This document shows, one piece after another, positions 1 through 8,759 of a DNA stretch of 64,000 nucleotides. Origin of the DNA: Membranihabitans maritimus. Lineage in GTDB: Bacteria > Bacteroidota > Bacteroidia > Chitinophagales > Saprospiraceae. The translations under genes were made by a program, and so were the position numbers. The notes beneath the pieces were generated by a model that was given only the letters and a program-made list of their open reading frames with translations, had not been told where the DNA came from and ran no database searches. The first letter of the stretch is position 1, and each line of letters starts with the position of its first letter. The DNA lies in the NCBI RefSeq assembly GCF_021729145.1, contig NZ_JAJSLW010000002.1, forward strand, positions 372,001 through 436,000, written 5' to 3'.

Positions 1-1
1 T

Positions 2-229
2 TTAATTACTCGACCATCTTATGGGGCAAAATTTTCACAATTTGAAGGAAAAAGTTTTAATCCTCCGCTAGAGAATATTCCAGTTAGTGACGATGGATAT
101 ATTTTTCCTTATAAGGATACCCCGGCAGAAGACGGTTTACCCTTTGATCAGAGTAAAAATTATTTAGATCCGTTACCTAATTTGGAACTTGTTCTCAACC
201 CTAATTTGGTGCAAAATCCGGGATACTAA
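2..229 (+). CDS. SusD/RagB family outer-membrane lipoprotein, C-terminal end (truncated by window edge)
   Basis: An open frame enters from the left edge and ends at the TAA at 227-229, giving the last 75 residues of a protein. It ends in LNPNLVQNPGY, the typical C-terminus of SusD/RagB glycan-binding lipoproteins. The complete SusD later in the window ends almost the same way (LNPNLVQNEGWQ). SusD proteins sit on the outer surface over a SusC TonB-dependent transporter, so a SusC gene is expected just upstream. This fragment makes the genes that follow likely members of the same glycan-utilisation locus. Confidence 0.85.
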   Translation, partial: LITRPSYGAKFSQFEGKSFNPPLENIPVSDDGYIFPYKDTPAEDGLPFDQSKNYLDPLPNLELVLNPNLVQNPGY

Positions 230-357
230 ATTTGGAATTTAAATTTTCATCGGTCTGTACATAAATGATATAATAATTAGCAAGGAATTGAATTTATATT
301 CGGAAAAATATCTATCTAGTGTTGGGAGTGTTTATTTTCGCATCAATATGATATAAT

Positions 358-2076
358 ATGAAACGAAGAAATTTTCTTTCCCTTTTGCCAGCATCCGGAG
401 GAGCTTTGGCTACGCCTTCCTTAATAGGTAGATCAAGATCGGCTTCTTCCATTCAAAATAAGAAAAGAATTCGGTCGGAAGATGAATTATCTGCGGACGT
501 AGTCATAGCAGGAGGGGGCCTGGGGGGTGTAGCTACAGCATTGGCAGCATGTCGAAACGGTCTTCATGTAATCCTTACTGAAGAAACCCAATGGATCGGT
601 GGGCAAATTGCTCAGCAAGGAGTACCCCCGGATGAACATAGCTGGATAGAAACACATGGGGCGCCACAATCGTACCGGGATTACAGAACCCGGGTTCGGG
701 ACTATTACAGGAGGAATTATCCCATGACCCTAGAAGCTCGAAAGAAAGAACGACTCAATCCCGGAGATGGATCCGTATCAAGGATCTGTCACGAACCTCG
801 TGTATCCGAAGCGGTTTTACGGGAAATGCTGAATCCATATATCAGTGCAGGGAAACTGAAGGTATTGACAAATTATAAAGTACACGCCGGTGACACGGAA
901 GGAGATGAAGTGAAAGCCCTGGAATTTTTGGATACCAAAGAGGGTGGATCGGTCTGGATTAGTGCGCCATATTTTGTAGATGCTACGGAGTTGGGTGATG
1001 TATTGCCGTTGACCAATACAGAATATGTCACGGGAACTGAATCCCGGAATGAAACCGGTGAATTGCATGCTCCTGAAAAGGCGGATCCTCAAAATCACCA
1101 AGCCTTTACGTTGTGTTTTGCAATGGACTATCAACCTGGGGTAGATAATACGATAAATAAACCATTGTATTATGATTTCTGGAATAATTACGTTCCTGAT
1201 ATGAATCCTCCCTGGGCGGGCAAGATATTGGAATTAAATTATTCCAACCCGCGGAATACAAAACCCAAAGACCTCGGTTTTCACCCGGAAGGGAAAAAGA
1301 CCGGAGATAAATTAAATCTGTGGTTATACCGGAGAATGATCAATAAAAATAATTTTCTTCCGGGAACATATGATGGTGATATTACAATTGTTAACTGGCC
1401 CCAGAATGACTTTTTCGAAGGAAATTTAATCGATGTAACAAAAAAGGAATTCAATAAGACGGTAGAGGATGCCCGGCAATTAAATCTATCCTTGTTTTAT
1501 TGGCTTCAGACCGAAGCACCCAGACCTGATGGGGGATATGGTTGGCCGGGTTTGAGACTGAGAGGGGATGTGATGGGAACTGAAGATGGAATGGCTTTGT
1601 ATCCGTACATTCGTGAATCTAGACGGATAAAAGCAGAATTTAGGGTGTTGGAAGAACATGTTGGAGCTGAAAATCGGAAAATGGTGGCTGGACAGGAAAA
1701 AGGGAAAAAAGCGGCTGAATTCTATGACAGCGTAGGGACTGGCTACTACCATATCGATTTGCATCCAAGCAATCGAGGTGATAATTATATAGATTTTGGC
1801 TCTTTGCCTTTTCAAATTCCTTTGGGTTCGTTATTACCGCAGCGGGTAAATAATTTGCTACCGGCGAATAAAAATATTGGTACTACCCATATCACTAATG
1901 GTTGTTACCGGCTTCACCCTGTAGAATGGAGCATTGGTGAAGCAGTGGGAATGTTGATCGCTTACGCCAATAAAAAAAATGTAATTCCCAGGGCTGTCCG
2001 GGAAAAAGAAAACTTATTAGCTGACTTTCAGGAATGGATTAAGACACAAGGGCTGGAGACGCATTGGCCTGAATGA
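358..2076 (+). CDS. Tat-exported FAD-dependent oxidoreductase (FAD_oxidored family)
   Basis: The 572-residue product starts with a twin-arginine-like signal (KRRNFLSLLP, then a small-residue stretch to about residue 30), which suggests folded export with its cofactor. A dinucleotide-binding Rossmann motif follows (VVIAGGGLGG, about residues 48-57), with an acidic residue at the end of strand two (LTEE). The length and the C-terminal pattern (LLPANKNIGTTHITNGCYRLHP, then SIGEAVG) match the FAD_oxidored family, often annotated as xanthan-lyase-like, which is common in glycan loci of Bacteroidota and Planctomycetota. The redox substrate is unknown; a sugar or sugar acid is likely from context. 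It follows the SusD end by 128 bp. Confidence 0.8.
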   Translation: MKRRNFLSLLPASGGALATPSLIGRSRSASSIQNKKRIRSEDELSADVVIAGGGLGGVATALAACRNGLHVILTEETQWIGGQIAQQGVPPDEHSWIETHGAPQSYRDYRTRVRDYYRRNYPMTLEARKKERLNPGDGSVSRICHEPRVSEAVLREMLNPYISAGKLKVLTNYKVHAGDTEGDEVKALEFLDTKEGGSVWISAPYFVDATELGDVLPLTNTEYVTGTESRNETGELHAPEKADPQNHQAFTLCFAMDYQPGVDNTINKPLYYDFWNNYVPDMNPPWAGKILELNYSNPRNTKPKDLGFHPEGKKTGDKLNLWLYRRMINKNNFLPGTYDGDITIVNWPQNDFFEGNLIDVTKKEFNKTVEDARQLNLSLFYWLQTEAPRPDGGYGWPGLRLRGDVMGTEDGMALYPYIRESRRIKAEFRVLEEHVGAENRKMVAGQEKGKKAAEFYDSVGTGYYHIDLHPSNRGDNYIDFGSLPFQIPLGSLLPQRVNNLLPANKNIGTTHITNGCYRLHPVEWSIGEAVGMLIAYANKKNVIPRAVREKENLLADFQEWIKTQGLETHWPE

Positions 2077-2110
2077 TATGAGTAAGCTGGGTTCGATGAA
2101 AAAAATGGAA

Positions 2111-2152
2111 GCTCTGAAGGAGCGAAATATCATAGCCCTGGGTTTCACCCAG
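2111..2152 (+). repeat. REP-like double hairpin, family 1 copy
   Basis: A short hairpin (GCTC...GAGC, 2111-2123) is followed by an AT-rich 12-base spacer (gaaatatcatag) and a second hairpin with arms CTGGG at 2138-2142 and CCCAG at 2148-2152. The same architecture recurs at 44458-44503 and 45082-45127. An open frame runs through this copy into the next gene, but those residues come from the repeat and are not credible coding sequence. Confidence 0.6.
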
Positions 2153-2233
2153 AGCATGAATAATGTAAGTAATTCATTTCTGGCATTGATTTCCGGAATG
2201 CGATGCCTTGGGCATTGCCAATTAGCAAAAATA

Positions 2234-3010
2234 ATGGCAGAAATATTTATTCGCCGAATTCGCTTGAATAGATTAAAGTTGATAACAAAATTTATTCTTT
2301 CTATGGTTTTGTCGGTATTCTGGATCACAGGACAGGCGCAAATAGGTGTTCAGGTTCTGAACAAAGGGATCGGTGGTAATACAACGGTGGATTTGTTGGG
2401 TCGTCTGGACCGGGATGTGATCTCCGAACAACCCGATTTGGTCCTTTTGATGGTGGGTACAAATGATCTGTTGAATTCCCGAAAAATGCTTTCATTTGTT
2501 GAGTACAGAAAAAATATTATACAAATAATTGAAAAGCTTAAGAAAAGTAATGTTGAGTTGGTATTGATGAGTCCTCCCCCTGTGGATAGTGTATATCTAT
2601 TTCAACGGCATGATCGCGGAAAGTTTATCACTCCTCCTGACGAAAAGTTAGAGGCTGCCCGTAATATGTTAGAAAAAATGAGCAGTGAATATGGTTGTCA
2701 TTTTATTGATGTTTTTAGTTATTTCAGAGGTAATGGTATCCCTGAACATAACAAAGACGATATTATCCGTAACGAGCATAATAATGATTCTGCTGATGGT
2801 GTCCATTTGACAAAAAAGGGGAATCAGTTGCTGGTATCTTTTATCTTTAAGAATTTATTGGAATATGGGCAATTAATCCGAGGGATACGTATTATTTGTT
2901 TTGGAGATTCACTCACCTTTGGAGCATCCATGAAGGGTAAGGGAACATCAACGGGTGATACTTACCCGGCGGTTTTGAAGAGGGCGTTGGAAAGACACCT
3001 GGAGCCTTGA
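2234..3010 (+). CDS. SGNH/GDSL-type hydrolase with circularly permuted motif order
   Basis: SGNH hydrolases are esterases that typically remove acetyl or acyl groups from glycans. All four signature blocks are present but rotated. The protein opens with a signal-like stretch (RRIRLNRLK, a hydrophobic run, then GQAQ), then block II (GIGGNT, about residues 45-50), block III (GTND, about 75-78) and block V (DGVHLT, catalytic Asp/His about 188-191). Only at the C-terminus does block I with the nucleophile Ser appear (GDSLTFG, about 224-230), and the protein stops 33 residues later. Normally block I is N-terminal. The frame is open further upstream to 2078, but that part is REP-derived, so ATG 2234 is preferred. 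It could be a working permutant or the scar of a tandem duplication plus deletion. Confidence 0.7.
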   Translation: MAEIFIRRIRLNRLKLITKFILSMVLSVFWITGQAQIGVQVLNKGIGGNTTVDLLGRLDRDVISEQPDLVLLMVGTNDLLNSRKMLSFVEYRKNIIQIIEKLKKSNVELVLMSPPPVDSVYLFQRHDRGKFITPPDEKLEAARNMLEKMSSEYGCHFIDVFSYFRGNGIPEHNKDDIIRNEHNNDSADGVHLTKKGNQLLVSFIFKNLLEYGQLIRGIRIICFGDSLTFGASMKGKGTSTGDTYPAVLKRALERHLEP

Positions 3011-3427
3011 TGCCAAAGAGTGGAGTGGGTTTCAGAAAAGGATTAGAGTTTGAAAGGGACAAATAATCCGACCCTAGCCGGGTCTTTTGAAAGTATGACG
3101 ATGTAAACTAATGTATTGTGACCACCCCGCTGGGGTCTTTGCAATATACATTATAGGCTTCACAAGCAATCCCGGAAGGATTGGAATGCGTTAACTTACC
3201 CGGCGGTTTTGAAGAAGGCGTTGGAAAGACACCTGGAGCCTTGATGCCAAAGAGTAGAGTAGGTTTCAGAAAAGGATTAGAGTTTGAAAGGGACAAATAA
3301 TCCGACCCTAGCCGGGTCTTTTGAAAGTATGACGATGTAAACTAATGTATTGTGACCACCCCGCTGGGGTCTTTGGAATATACATTATGGGCATCACAAG
3401 CAATCCCGGAAGGATTGGAGTATGTTA
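2960..3427 (+). repeat. 234-bp tandem duplication
   Basis: Two nearly identical direct copies lie at 2960-3193 and 3194-3427, offset by exactly 234 bases. Each copy contains the last 16 codons plus stop of the SGNH gene and then a multi-hairpin repeat (GACCC..GGGTC-type and ACCCC..GGGGT-type stems). Only scattered substitutions separate the copies, so the duplication looks recent. Another hairpin follows immediately (CGACACC 3452-3458, GGTGTCG 3463-3469). Confidence 0.9.
3194..3244 (+). pseudogene. Duplicated 3' tail of the SGNH hydrolase gene
   Basis: In the second copy of the 234-bp repeat, the frame encodes TYPAVLKKALERHLEP and a stop. This matches the C-terminus of the upstream gene except for one Arg-to-Lys change. 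It has no start of its own and is a passive by-product of the tandem duplication. Confidence 0.75.
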
Positions 3428-3586
3428 GCCAAGATCATCAGGAATGAATATCGACACCAGAGGGTGTCGGATTATTTCTTGAATATGTTTATAAACTTTA
3501 TGTAGTAGTATCGACAGTGGTCTTTACTTGGGGATATGAAGTAGTGTTACAGTTAGTTAAAGATTTGATATATAATTCCTTTAAAA

Positions 3587-5740
3587 ATGAATACAAAACA
3601 TATGAAGCAATTTTATATTTATCTATTATTGAGTTTGGTCCCTTTACTGGGGCTAAGTTCTTGTGAAACCGCAAGTGTTTTGCATGTGTCAGGTTCTGTG
3701 GAAAATGATTTAGTAAGTGTTTTAAATAAGCAAAATGAATTGGAAATTCGGTTGTATTCTTCTCCGCAAGAAGCGCTGGAAAGTGCGATAGAAGGTGAGG
3801 GCCTGCTTGTTTTATCAGCTTCATATCCTGAAGATAAGGTCTCTTTGACGGATAAATTTTACCAAACCGTGGTTAGTAAAAAGCTTCGCGCCTTTATCGA
3901 ATACCCCGACTTTGTTCCGGGGGTGGAAATGGGTGACACTTACGAGGCTCAAGCAGAGCGAGCTGTAGTAAGGTCAGGATTTTTTGGCACAGAAGTGGAT
4001 AGCCTGCAGATTTTAGGTTTAAATGGATTGCATTTTATTTCAAATAATGCAGATGGTGGTCATTTGGTGGCTGCAAAAGTTGCTGGTTTTGACTCGGCTA
4101 TATTTGGACTTCCGGCCAAAACCACTTCCTTGTTGTTTTCATGGGAAGATCATCCTGTATTGATATCTACTACCAATTTAAGTCAATTTATTTCAGGAAG
4201 ATTTGCACCTCAAAAGCAATGGGCCCATATTTGGAAAAGTATTATTGAATATGTTTCACCTCAAACATCTATTGGGGAGTTGGAGTGGACGCCCACGGTA
4301 AGCACTACATTTTCAAAAAACGAAGACCTGCCTCAGGATTTTCAAAAACTAAGCATTGGGAGAGGAATTCAATGGTATAAAGAAGCCAAAATGCTTGTTC
4401 CCGGCGGGTATGAAGATAAATTGCAGAAAATGTTAGATAAAGGAGATCAACGAATGGCATGGGATGCTTCCATTCCTTATGGCGACGGTTCAGAAGGCGC
4501 CTTCGAGTGTATATTTTCTGAAATAGATGAAAATGGTAGCCAACCTATTGGGATTATTAAACGGGGTGATTGTATAAGTGAAACGGCTATGGCTTTTGCA
4601 ACAGCGGGTGCATTATTTGATAAAGCAGAATATCTATCTATTTCTGAAAATTTATTGGACTTTTACTTATTGGAATCGATAGCAACAAAAAAAGAATACG
4701 GTGACCCCAGACACGGTGCCTATGGATTGATTCCCTGGGGAATTAGTAATCAGGCTTGGTTCAAAGCCAGTTATGGGGATGATAACGCTCGTTTTTTATT
4801 AGGTGCATTGACGAGTTCAGCATTGACAGGTGCGGAACAATGGGATAGAATTTTGATGAAATCGCTAGTAGCCCTTATACGGACAACGGGACAAAATGGC
4901 TTTAGAGGAAGTAGAATTGATTTGGCAAATTTTGAAGAAAATGGATGGCGATATTATCAGGATCGGGAAATATTAAATCTTTCCCCACACTTCGAAGCCT
5001 ATTTATGGGCGTGTTACTTATGGGCATATGATAAAACCGGTGATAAAATATTTTTGGACAAAGCGAAGGAAGGAATTCATCTTATGATGGAACACTACCC
5101 TGATGGATGGGTATGGACCAATGGTTTGGCCCAGGAACGAGCCCGGATGATTCTACCTCTTTCTTGGCTGGTACGTGTGGATGACTCCAGGGAAAATAAA
5201 GAATTACTCTTGCGTGTGACAAAAGATTTTTTAGAGTTACAAGATGAATGTGGAGCCATACGGGAAGAATTAGGCAAACTAGAAATGGGGAAATACCCCC
5301 CACCCCAATCCAATGAAGCTTATGGAACAACAGAGGCCTCATTGATTGCCAGGAATGGGGATCCTGTTAGTGACCTGCTGTACACCACCAATTTTGCTTT
5401 CCTCGGATTGCATGAAGCGGCTTATGCTACAAAAGATCCGGAGATCGAAAATGCAGTTGACAAATTAGCAGCGTTTTTATGCCGTATTCAGGTACGGTCC
5501 GATAATCATCCCGAACTCGATGGAGGGTGGATGCGGGCTTTTGATTATGAAAGATTTGAACACTGGGGGTCAAATGCTGACCACGGTTGGGGAGCATGGG
5601 CTATTGAGACCGGATGGACACAAGGGTGGATCACTACTATTTTGGCGTTGAGAGAGTTGGATACTTCAATTTGGGACCTTACAAAGAATTCCAAGTTGGC
5701 TGAATATTATCCGGAACTAAAGAAAGAAATGTTGAAATGA
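3587..5740 (+). CDS. Secreted lipoprotein, GATase-like N-domain plus alpha/alpha-toroid-like C-domain (function unknown)
   Basis: The 717-residue protein has a lipoprotein signal (LLGLSSC, Cys about residue 26). An alternative ATG lies 15 bases downstream (MKQFYIY). Residues about 30-225 look like an alpha/beta domain of the kind seen in beta-galactosidase trimerisation/ThuA-like folds (strands such as GLLVLSAS and LRAFIEYPDFVPG). Residues about 260-717 are rich in Trp, Tyr and paired helices with repeating patterns (YLWACYLWAYDKTGD, GWGAWAIETGWTQGW), as in six-hairpin glycosidases and epimerases. I do not recognise a characterised family. The position between esterase and epimerase genes suggests a role in glycan breakdown at the cell surface, which is inference. 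Confidence 0.6.
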   Translation: MNTKHMKQFYIYLLLSLVPLLGLSSCETASVLHVSGSVENDLVSVLNKQNELEIRLYSSPQEALESAIEGEGLLVLSASYPEDKVSLTDKFYQTVVSKKLRAFIEYPDFVPGVEMGDTYEAQAERAVVRSGFFGTEVDSLQILGLNGLHFISNNADGGHLVAAKVAGFDSAIFGLPAKTTSLLFSWEDHPVLISTTNLSQFISGRFAPQKQWAHIWKSIIEYVSPQTSIGELEWTPTVSTTFSKNEDLPQDFQKLSIGRGIQWYKEAKMLVPGGYEDKLQKMLDKGDQRMAWDASIPYGDGSEGAFECIFSEIDENGSQPIGIIKRGDCISETAMAFATAGALFDKAEYLSISENLLDFYLLESIATKKEYGDPRHGAYGLIPWGISNQAWFKASYGDDNARFLLGALTSSALTGAEQWDRILMKSLVALIRTTGQNGFRGSRIDLANFEENGWRYYQDREILNLSPHFEAYLWACYLWAYDKTGDKIFLDKAKEGIHLMMEHYPDGWVWTNGLAQERARMILPLSWLVRVDDSRENKELLLRVTKDFLELQDECGAIREELGKLEMGKYPPPQSNEAYGTTEASLIARNGDPVSDLLYTTNFAFLGLHEAAYATKDPEIENAVDKLAAFLCRIQVRSDNHPELDGGWMRAFDYERFEHWGSNADHGWGAWAIETGWTQGWITTILALRELDTSIWDLTKNSKLAEYYPELKKEMLK

Positions 5741-5880
5741 AAATACTAATAAGAGGTACTTGATAATTAACTTCAATATTGGATAAGAAGCAAGTCGTAA
5801 TTTTTACACGGTTTTGCTCTTTTTCAACAGCATATGTATCAAAAAAGCGTTAAAAAATTTTCGAAGCCTTGGATTATTGA

Positions 5881-6085
5881 ACGAAATCCCATTTAAATAT
5901 GGGATCTAAGAGCGTAAATCGCTCTTCGGTGAAATAACCTCGGTTCCCATGCCGAGGGTGGGCGTGACTTTTTCGATACGGTTTTTGACTGGAAGGAAAA
6001 AAATGCCTTTGAAAAAGTGCCCTTTTGCCACAGGCATCCCAATGGGGCTTTTGTTTCGTTTTCTTTGGGCACGCAAAGAAAATGA
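5881..6085 (+). repeat. Hairpin-rich intergenic module
   Basis: The 434-bp gap between genes at 5741-6174 contains four good stems within 200 bases: ATCCCAT/ATGGGAT (5886-5905), AAGAGCG/CGCTCTT (5908-5926), CCTCGG/CCGAGG (5938-5957) and TTTTCTTTG/CAAAGAAAA (6059-6082). No credible gene lies here. It resembles a non-autonomous REP or MITE-like insertion, but no second copy is visible in this window. Confidence 0.55.
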
Positions 6086-6174
6086 AAAAACAATAATTAA
6101 AAATTCGATTTTGAGCAAATTATGACTGTGTTTTCAAATTTGTCTTAAAAGTTATTCATGTTAATTAATGAAAA

Positions 6175-7356
6175 ATGATAATAAACTCCGAAAAACTGTC
6201 GCAATACTATCACAAAGAACTCCATGACAAAGTCCTCCCTTTTTGGATTCAAAATTCAATAGACGAGGAATACGGAGGGTATTTTACGAGCCTGGATCGA
6301 GAAGGAAATGTATTTGACACGGATAAGTTTATTTGGTTACAATGCAGGCAGGTATGGACTTTTGCCAAATTTTACAATGAATTGGATAAGAATTCCGATT
6401 GGTTGGATATTGCTCAATCAGGAGCGGATTTTCTAATCCGCAATGGCAGAGACAATGACGGTAACTGGTATTTTTCCTTGACCCGGGAGGGGAAACCATT
6501 GATACAACCGTATAATATATTCTCTGATTGCTTTGCGGCGATGGCTTTTGGGCAATTGTATAGGGCTACCGGTAAAGAAAAGTATAAAGAGATTGCGAAG
6601 CTTACATTTGAGAATATACTGTCCAGGCAGCATAATCCGAAGAGAATATATTCTAAGGCGTACCCCGGAACCAGAAATCTACAAAGTTTTGCTTTGCCTA
6701 TGATCCTTAGTAATCTGGTTTTGGAATTGGAAGAAGTTCTGGAAGAAGAGCAAGTGGAATCAACGATTGATCATGCGATAAAAACAGTAATGGAGGTTTT
6801 TTATCTTGAAGAGTTGGACGTCATTCTGGAAAATGTAAATAAAGATGGTACTTTTTCTGATACCTACGATGGACGGCTACACAATCCCGGCCATGTACTT
6901 GAAGCCATGTGGTTTATGATGGACCTAGGGTTCAGAAGAGGGGATAATGTCTTAATTAAGAAGGCCGTAGATATAAGTCTATCTACCTTGGAAAAAGGTT
7001 GGGACAAAGTCTATGGAGGGATATATTATTTTATGGATATCAAAGGTCATCCCCCTCAACAACTTGAATGGGATCAAAAACTTTGGTGGGTGCATTTAGA
7101 GGCGATGGTAGCTGCCTTAAAAGGATTTGCTTTCACAGGGAATATAAAAATGGCTGACTGGTTTGTAAGGCTACACGAATATGCTACGGCCCGGTTTCCG
7201 GATCCTGAATTTGGAGAATGGTATGGATATTTGAATCGGCAAGGGGAAGTATTACTGCCCCTGAAAGGAGGGAAGTGGAAAGGCTGTTTTCATGTACCGA
7301 GAGGGCTGTTCCAAATTGAAACGGTTCTCAAATCGATTATTAAAAACGAAATTTGA
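6175..7356 (+). CDS. N-acylglucosamine 2-epimerase family protein
   Basis: The 393-residue protein without a signal peptide matches the AGE family (about 390-420 residues), which interconverts amino sugars or sugars epimeric at C2, such as ManNAc and GlcNAc or mannose and glucose. The family's two catalytic histidines are visible in RLHNPGHVLEAMW and in KGCFHVPRG near the C-terminus, within a Trp-rich (alpha/alpha)6 barrel (WLQCRQVWTFAKFY near the start). It overlaps or abuts the sugar transporter downstream, so the two are probably co-transcribed. The exact substrate cannot be told: ManNAc would fit the lyase far downstream, but cellobiose or mannose epimerases look alike. Confidence 0.85.
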   Translation: MIINSEKLSQYYHKELHDKVLPFWIQNSIDEEYGGYFTSLDREGNVFDTDKFIWLQCRQVWTFAKFYNELDKNSDWLDIAQSGADFLIRNGRDNDGNWYFSLTREGKPLIQPYNIFSDCFAAMAFGQLYRATGKEKYKEIAKLTFENILSRQHNPKRIYSKAYPGTRNLQSFALPMILSNLVLELEEVLEEEQVESTIDHAIKTVMEVFYLEELDVILENVNKDGTFSDTYDGRLHNPGHVLEAMWFMMDLGFRRGDNVLIKKAVDISLSTLEKGWDKVYGGIYYFMDIKGHPPQQLEWDQKLWWVHLEAMVAALKGFAFTGNIKMADWFVRLHEYATARFPDPEFGEWYGYLNRQGEVLLPLKGGKWKGCFHVPRGLFQIETVLKSIIKNEI

Positions 7357-7370
7357 TAAAACTCCAAGTC

Positions 7371-8759
7371 ATGAATGATAAAATAACCGGGTATTTATGG
7401 AGAATTTGTTTGGTAGCATCTTTAGGAGGAATACTTTTTGGCTTTGACACTGCAGTGATATCGGGCACTTTTGGAATGGTGGAAGAGCAATTTGCATTGT
7501 CAAAGATACAAGTTGGGTGGTTTGGAAGTTCAGCACTGGTAGGTGCTATAGTCGGTGCATTTTTTGCCGGAGGATTAAGTGATCGGTGGGGGAGAAAACC
7601 TATTTTGATGTTGTCCGCACTATTATTTTTCCTATCGGCTTTATTTTGTGCTATACCAATGGACTTCTTTTATTTAATTGTGGCCAGGTTGATTGGAGGA
7701 TTAGGAGTGGGAATGGCATCGGTTTTGTCGCCTATGTATATCTCTGAGATGGCGCCGGCACGTTTTCGAGGACGCCTGGTAGCTTTATACCAACTGTCAA
7801 TTGTGGTTGGTATTTTGTTGGCTTACTTTTCCAATTGGATTTTATTGGAAAAGTCACAGAATGCGGAAGCAATGATAGATTTTGTGTGGTATGAGATGAT
7901 ATTTAAGAGTGAAGTATGGAGAGGGATGTTTGCCGCTGAAATGCTCCCTAGCGGATTATTTTTTCTATTATTATTCTCCGTTCCGGAAAGTCCCAGGTGG
8001 TTAATTGACAGGGGATTTAAGGAGAAAGGATTATCCATACTACGGAAAATAGCTCCTTCATCTAGTATACAGAAATTAGAAGAAAAGGACGAGGAAGAAA
8101 TATCAGGAAAAGGTGTAAGAACCCTATTGCAGCCCGGATGGCGTCAAGCTTTGGCGGTGGGTGTCGGATTATCTGTTTTTGGCCAGTTTACCGGGGTTAA
8201 CATTGTTATTTATTATGGACCACAAATCCTTGAAGGGGCTGGATTTGAACTTGATGGAGCGATTCAATTCCAGGTGTTAATCGGTGTTATTAACTTGATA
8301 TTTACGATTATAGCTTTGACGCGAATTGATAGTTGGGGCCGTCGGCCCTTGTTGATTGGAGGAATGATTTCTGTCTTTTTGACCTTATGTGGAATTGGTT
8401 TTTCATTTGGTAGTGGAAGCTCAGGACTGGTAACAGTTGTTTTTTTATGTCTATATGTAGCCAGTCTGGCCATTTCTATTAATGCGGTAATTTGGGTTTT
8501 GATTGGAGAAATTTATCCTACGCACATACGTGGACAGGCAATGTCAATTGCCACTTTCGCCAATTGGGGAACAAATTTTGGCGCGGCATTTCTTTTCCCC
8601 TGGTATGTATCCATTGTTGGTTTAGGTGCCGGCTTTTTTACTTTTGCGGGGTTTTGCCTGATAGCTATTTTCTTTTTCTACCGGTATGTACCCGAAACAA
8701 AAGGTATGACTTTGGAGCAGATTGAAAAGTTTTGGATTAATAAAGAGATTTCAAAATGA
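7371..8759 (+). CDS. MFS sugar porter
   Basis: A 12-helix inner-membrane transporter of about 462 residues with all sugar-porter signatures: DRWGRKP between helices 2 and 3, PESPRWL after helix 6, DSWGRRP between helices 8 and 9, and PETKG at the end. It starts with GGILFGFDTAVISG, typical of proton-coupled xylose or galactose porters. The frame is open to a TTG at 7353, but ATG 7371 (MNDKITG) lies 15 bases after the epimerase stop and is preferred. It overlaps the next gene by ATGA. It probably imports the sugar that the epimerase handles. Confidence 0.9.
   Translation: MNDKITGYLWRICLVASLGGILFGFDTAVISGTFGMVEEQFALSKIQVGWFGSSALVGAIVGAFFAGGLSDRWGRKPILMLSALLFFLSALFCAIPMDFFYLIVARLIGGLGVGMASVLSPMYISEMAPARFRGRLVALYQLSIVVGILLAYFSNWILLEKSQNAEAMIDFVWYEMIFKSEVWRGMFAAEMLPSGLFFLLLFSVPESPRWLIDRGFKEKGLSILRKIAPSSSIQKLEEKDEEEISGKGVRTLLQPGWRQALAVGVGLSVFGQFTGVNIVIYYGPQILEGAGFELDGAIQFQVLIGVINLIFTIIALTRIDSWGRRPLLIGGMISVFLTLCGIGFSFGSGSSGLVTVVFLCLYVASLAISINAVIWVLIGEIYPTHIRGQAMSIATFANWGTNFGAAFLFPWYVSIVGLGAGFFTFAGFCLIAIFFFYRYVPETKGMTLEQIEKFWINKEISK

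Noticed and set aside
2078-2233. N-terminal extension of the permuted SGNH frame
   Set aside because: The bases encode a REP-like double hairpin and the residues have no signal or domain character; the signal-like stretch begins after ATG 2234.
5082-5342. Two overlapping reverse-strand frames inside the toroid lipoprotein gene
   Set aside because: They are antisense to a well-supported coding region and have no family motifs.
5893-6118. Reverse-strand frames in the gap before the epimerase gene
   Set aside because: They read through inverted repeats; the predicted peptides have no recognisable content.
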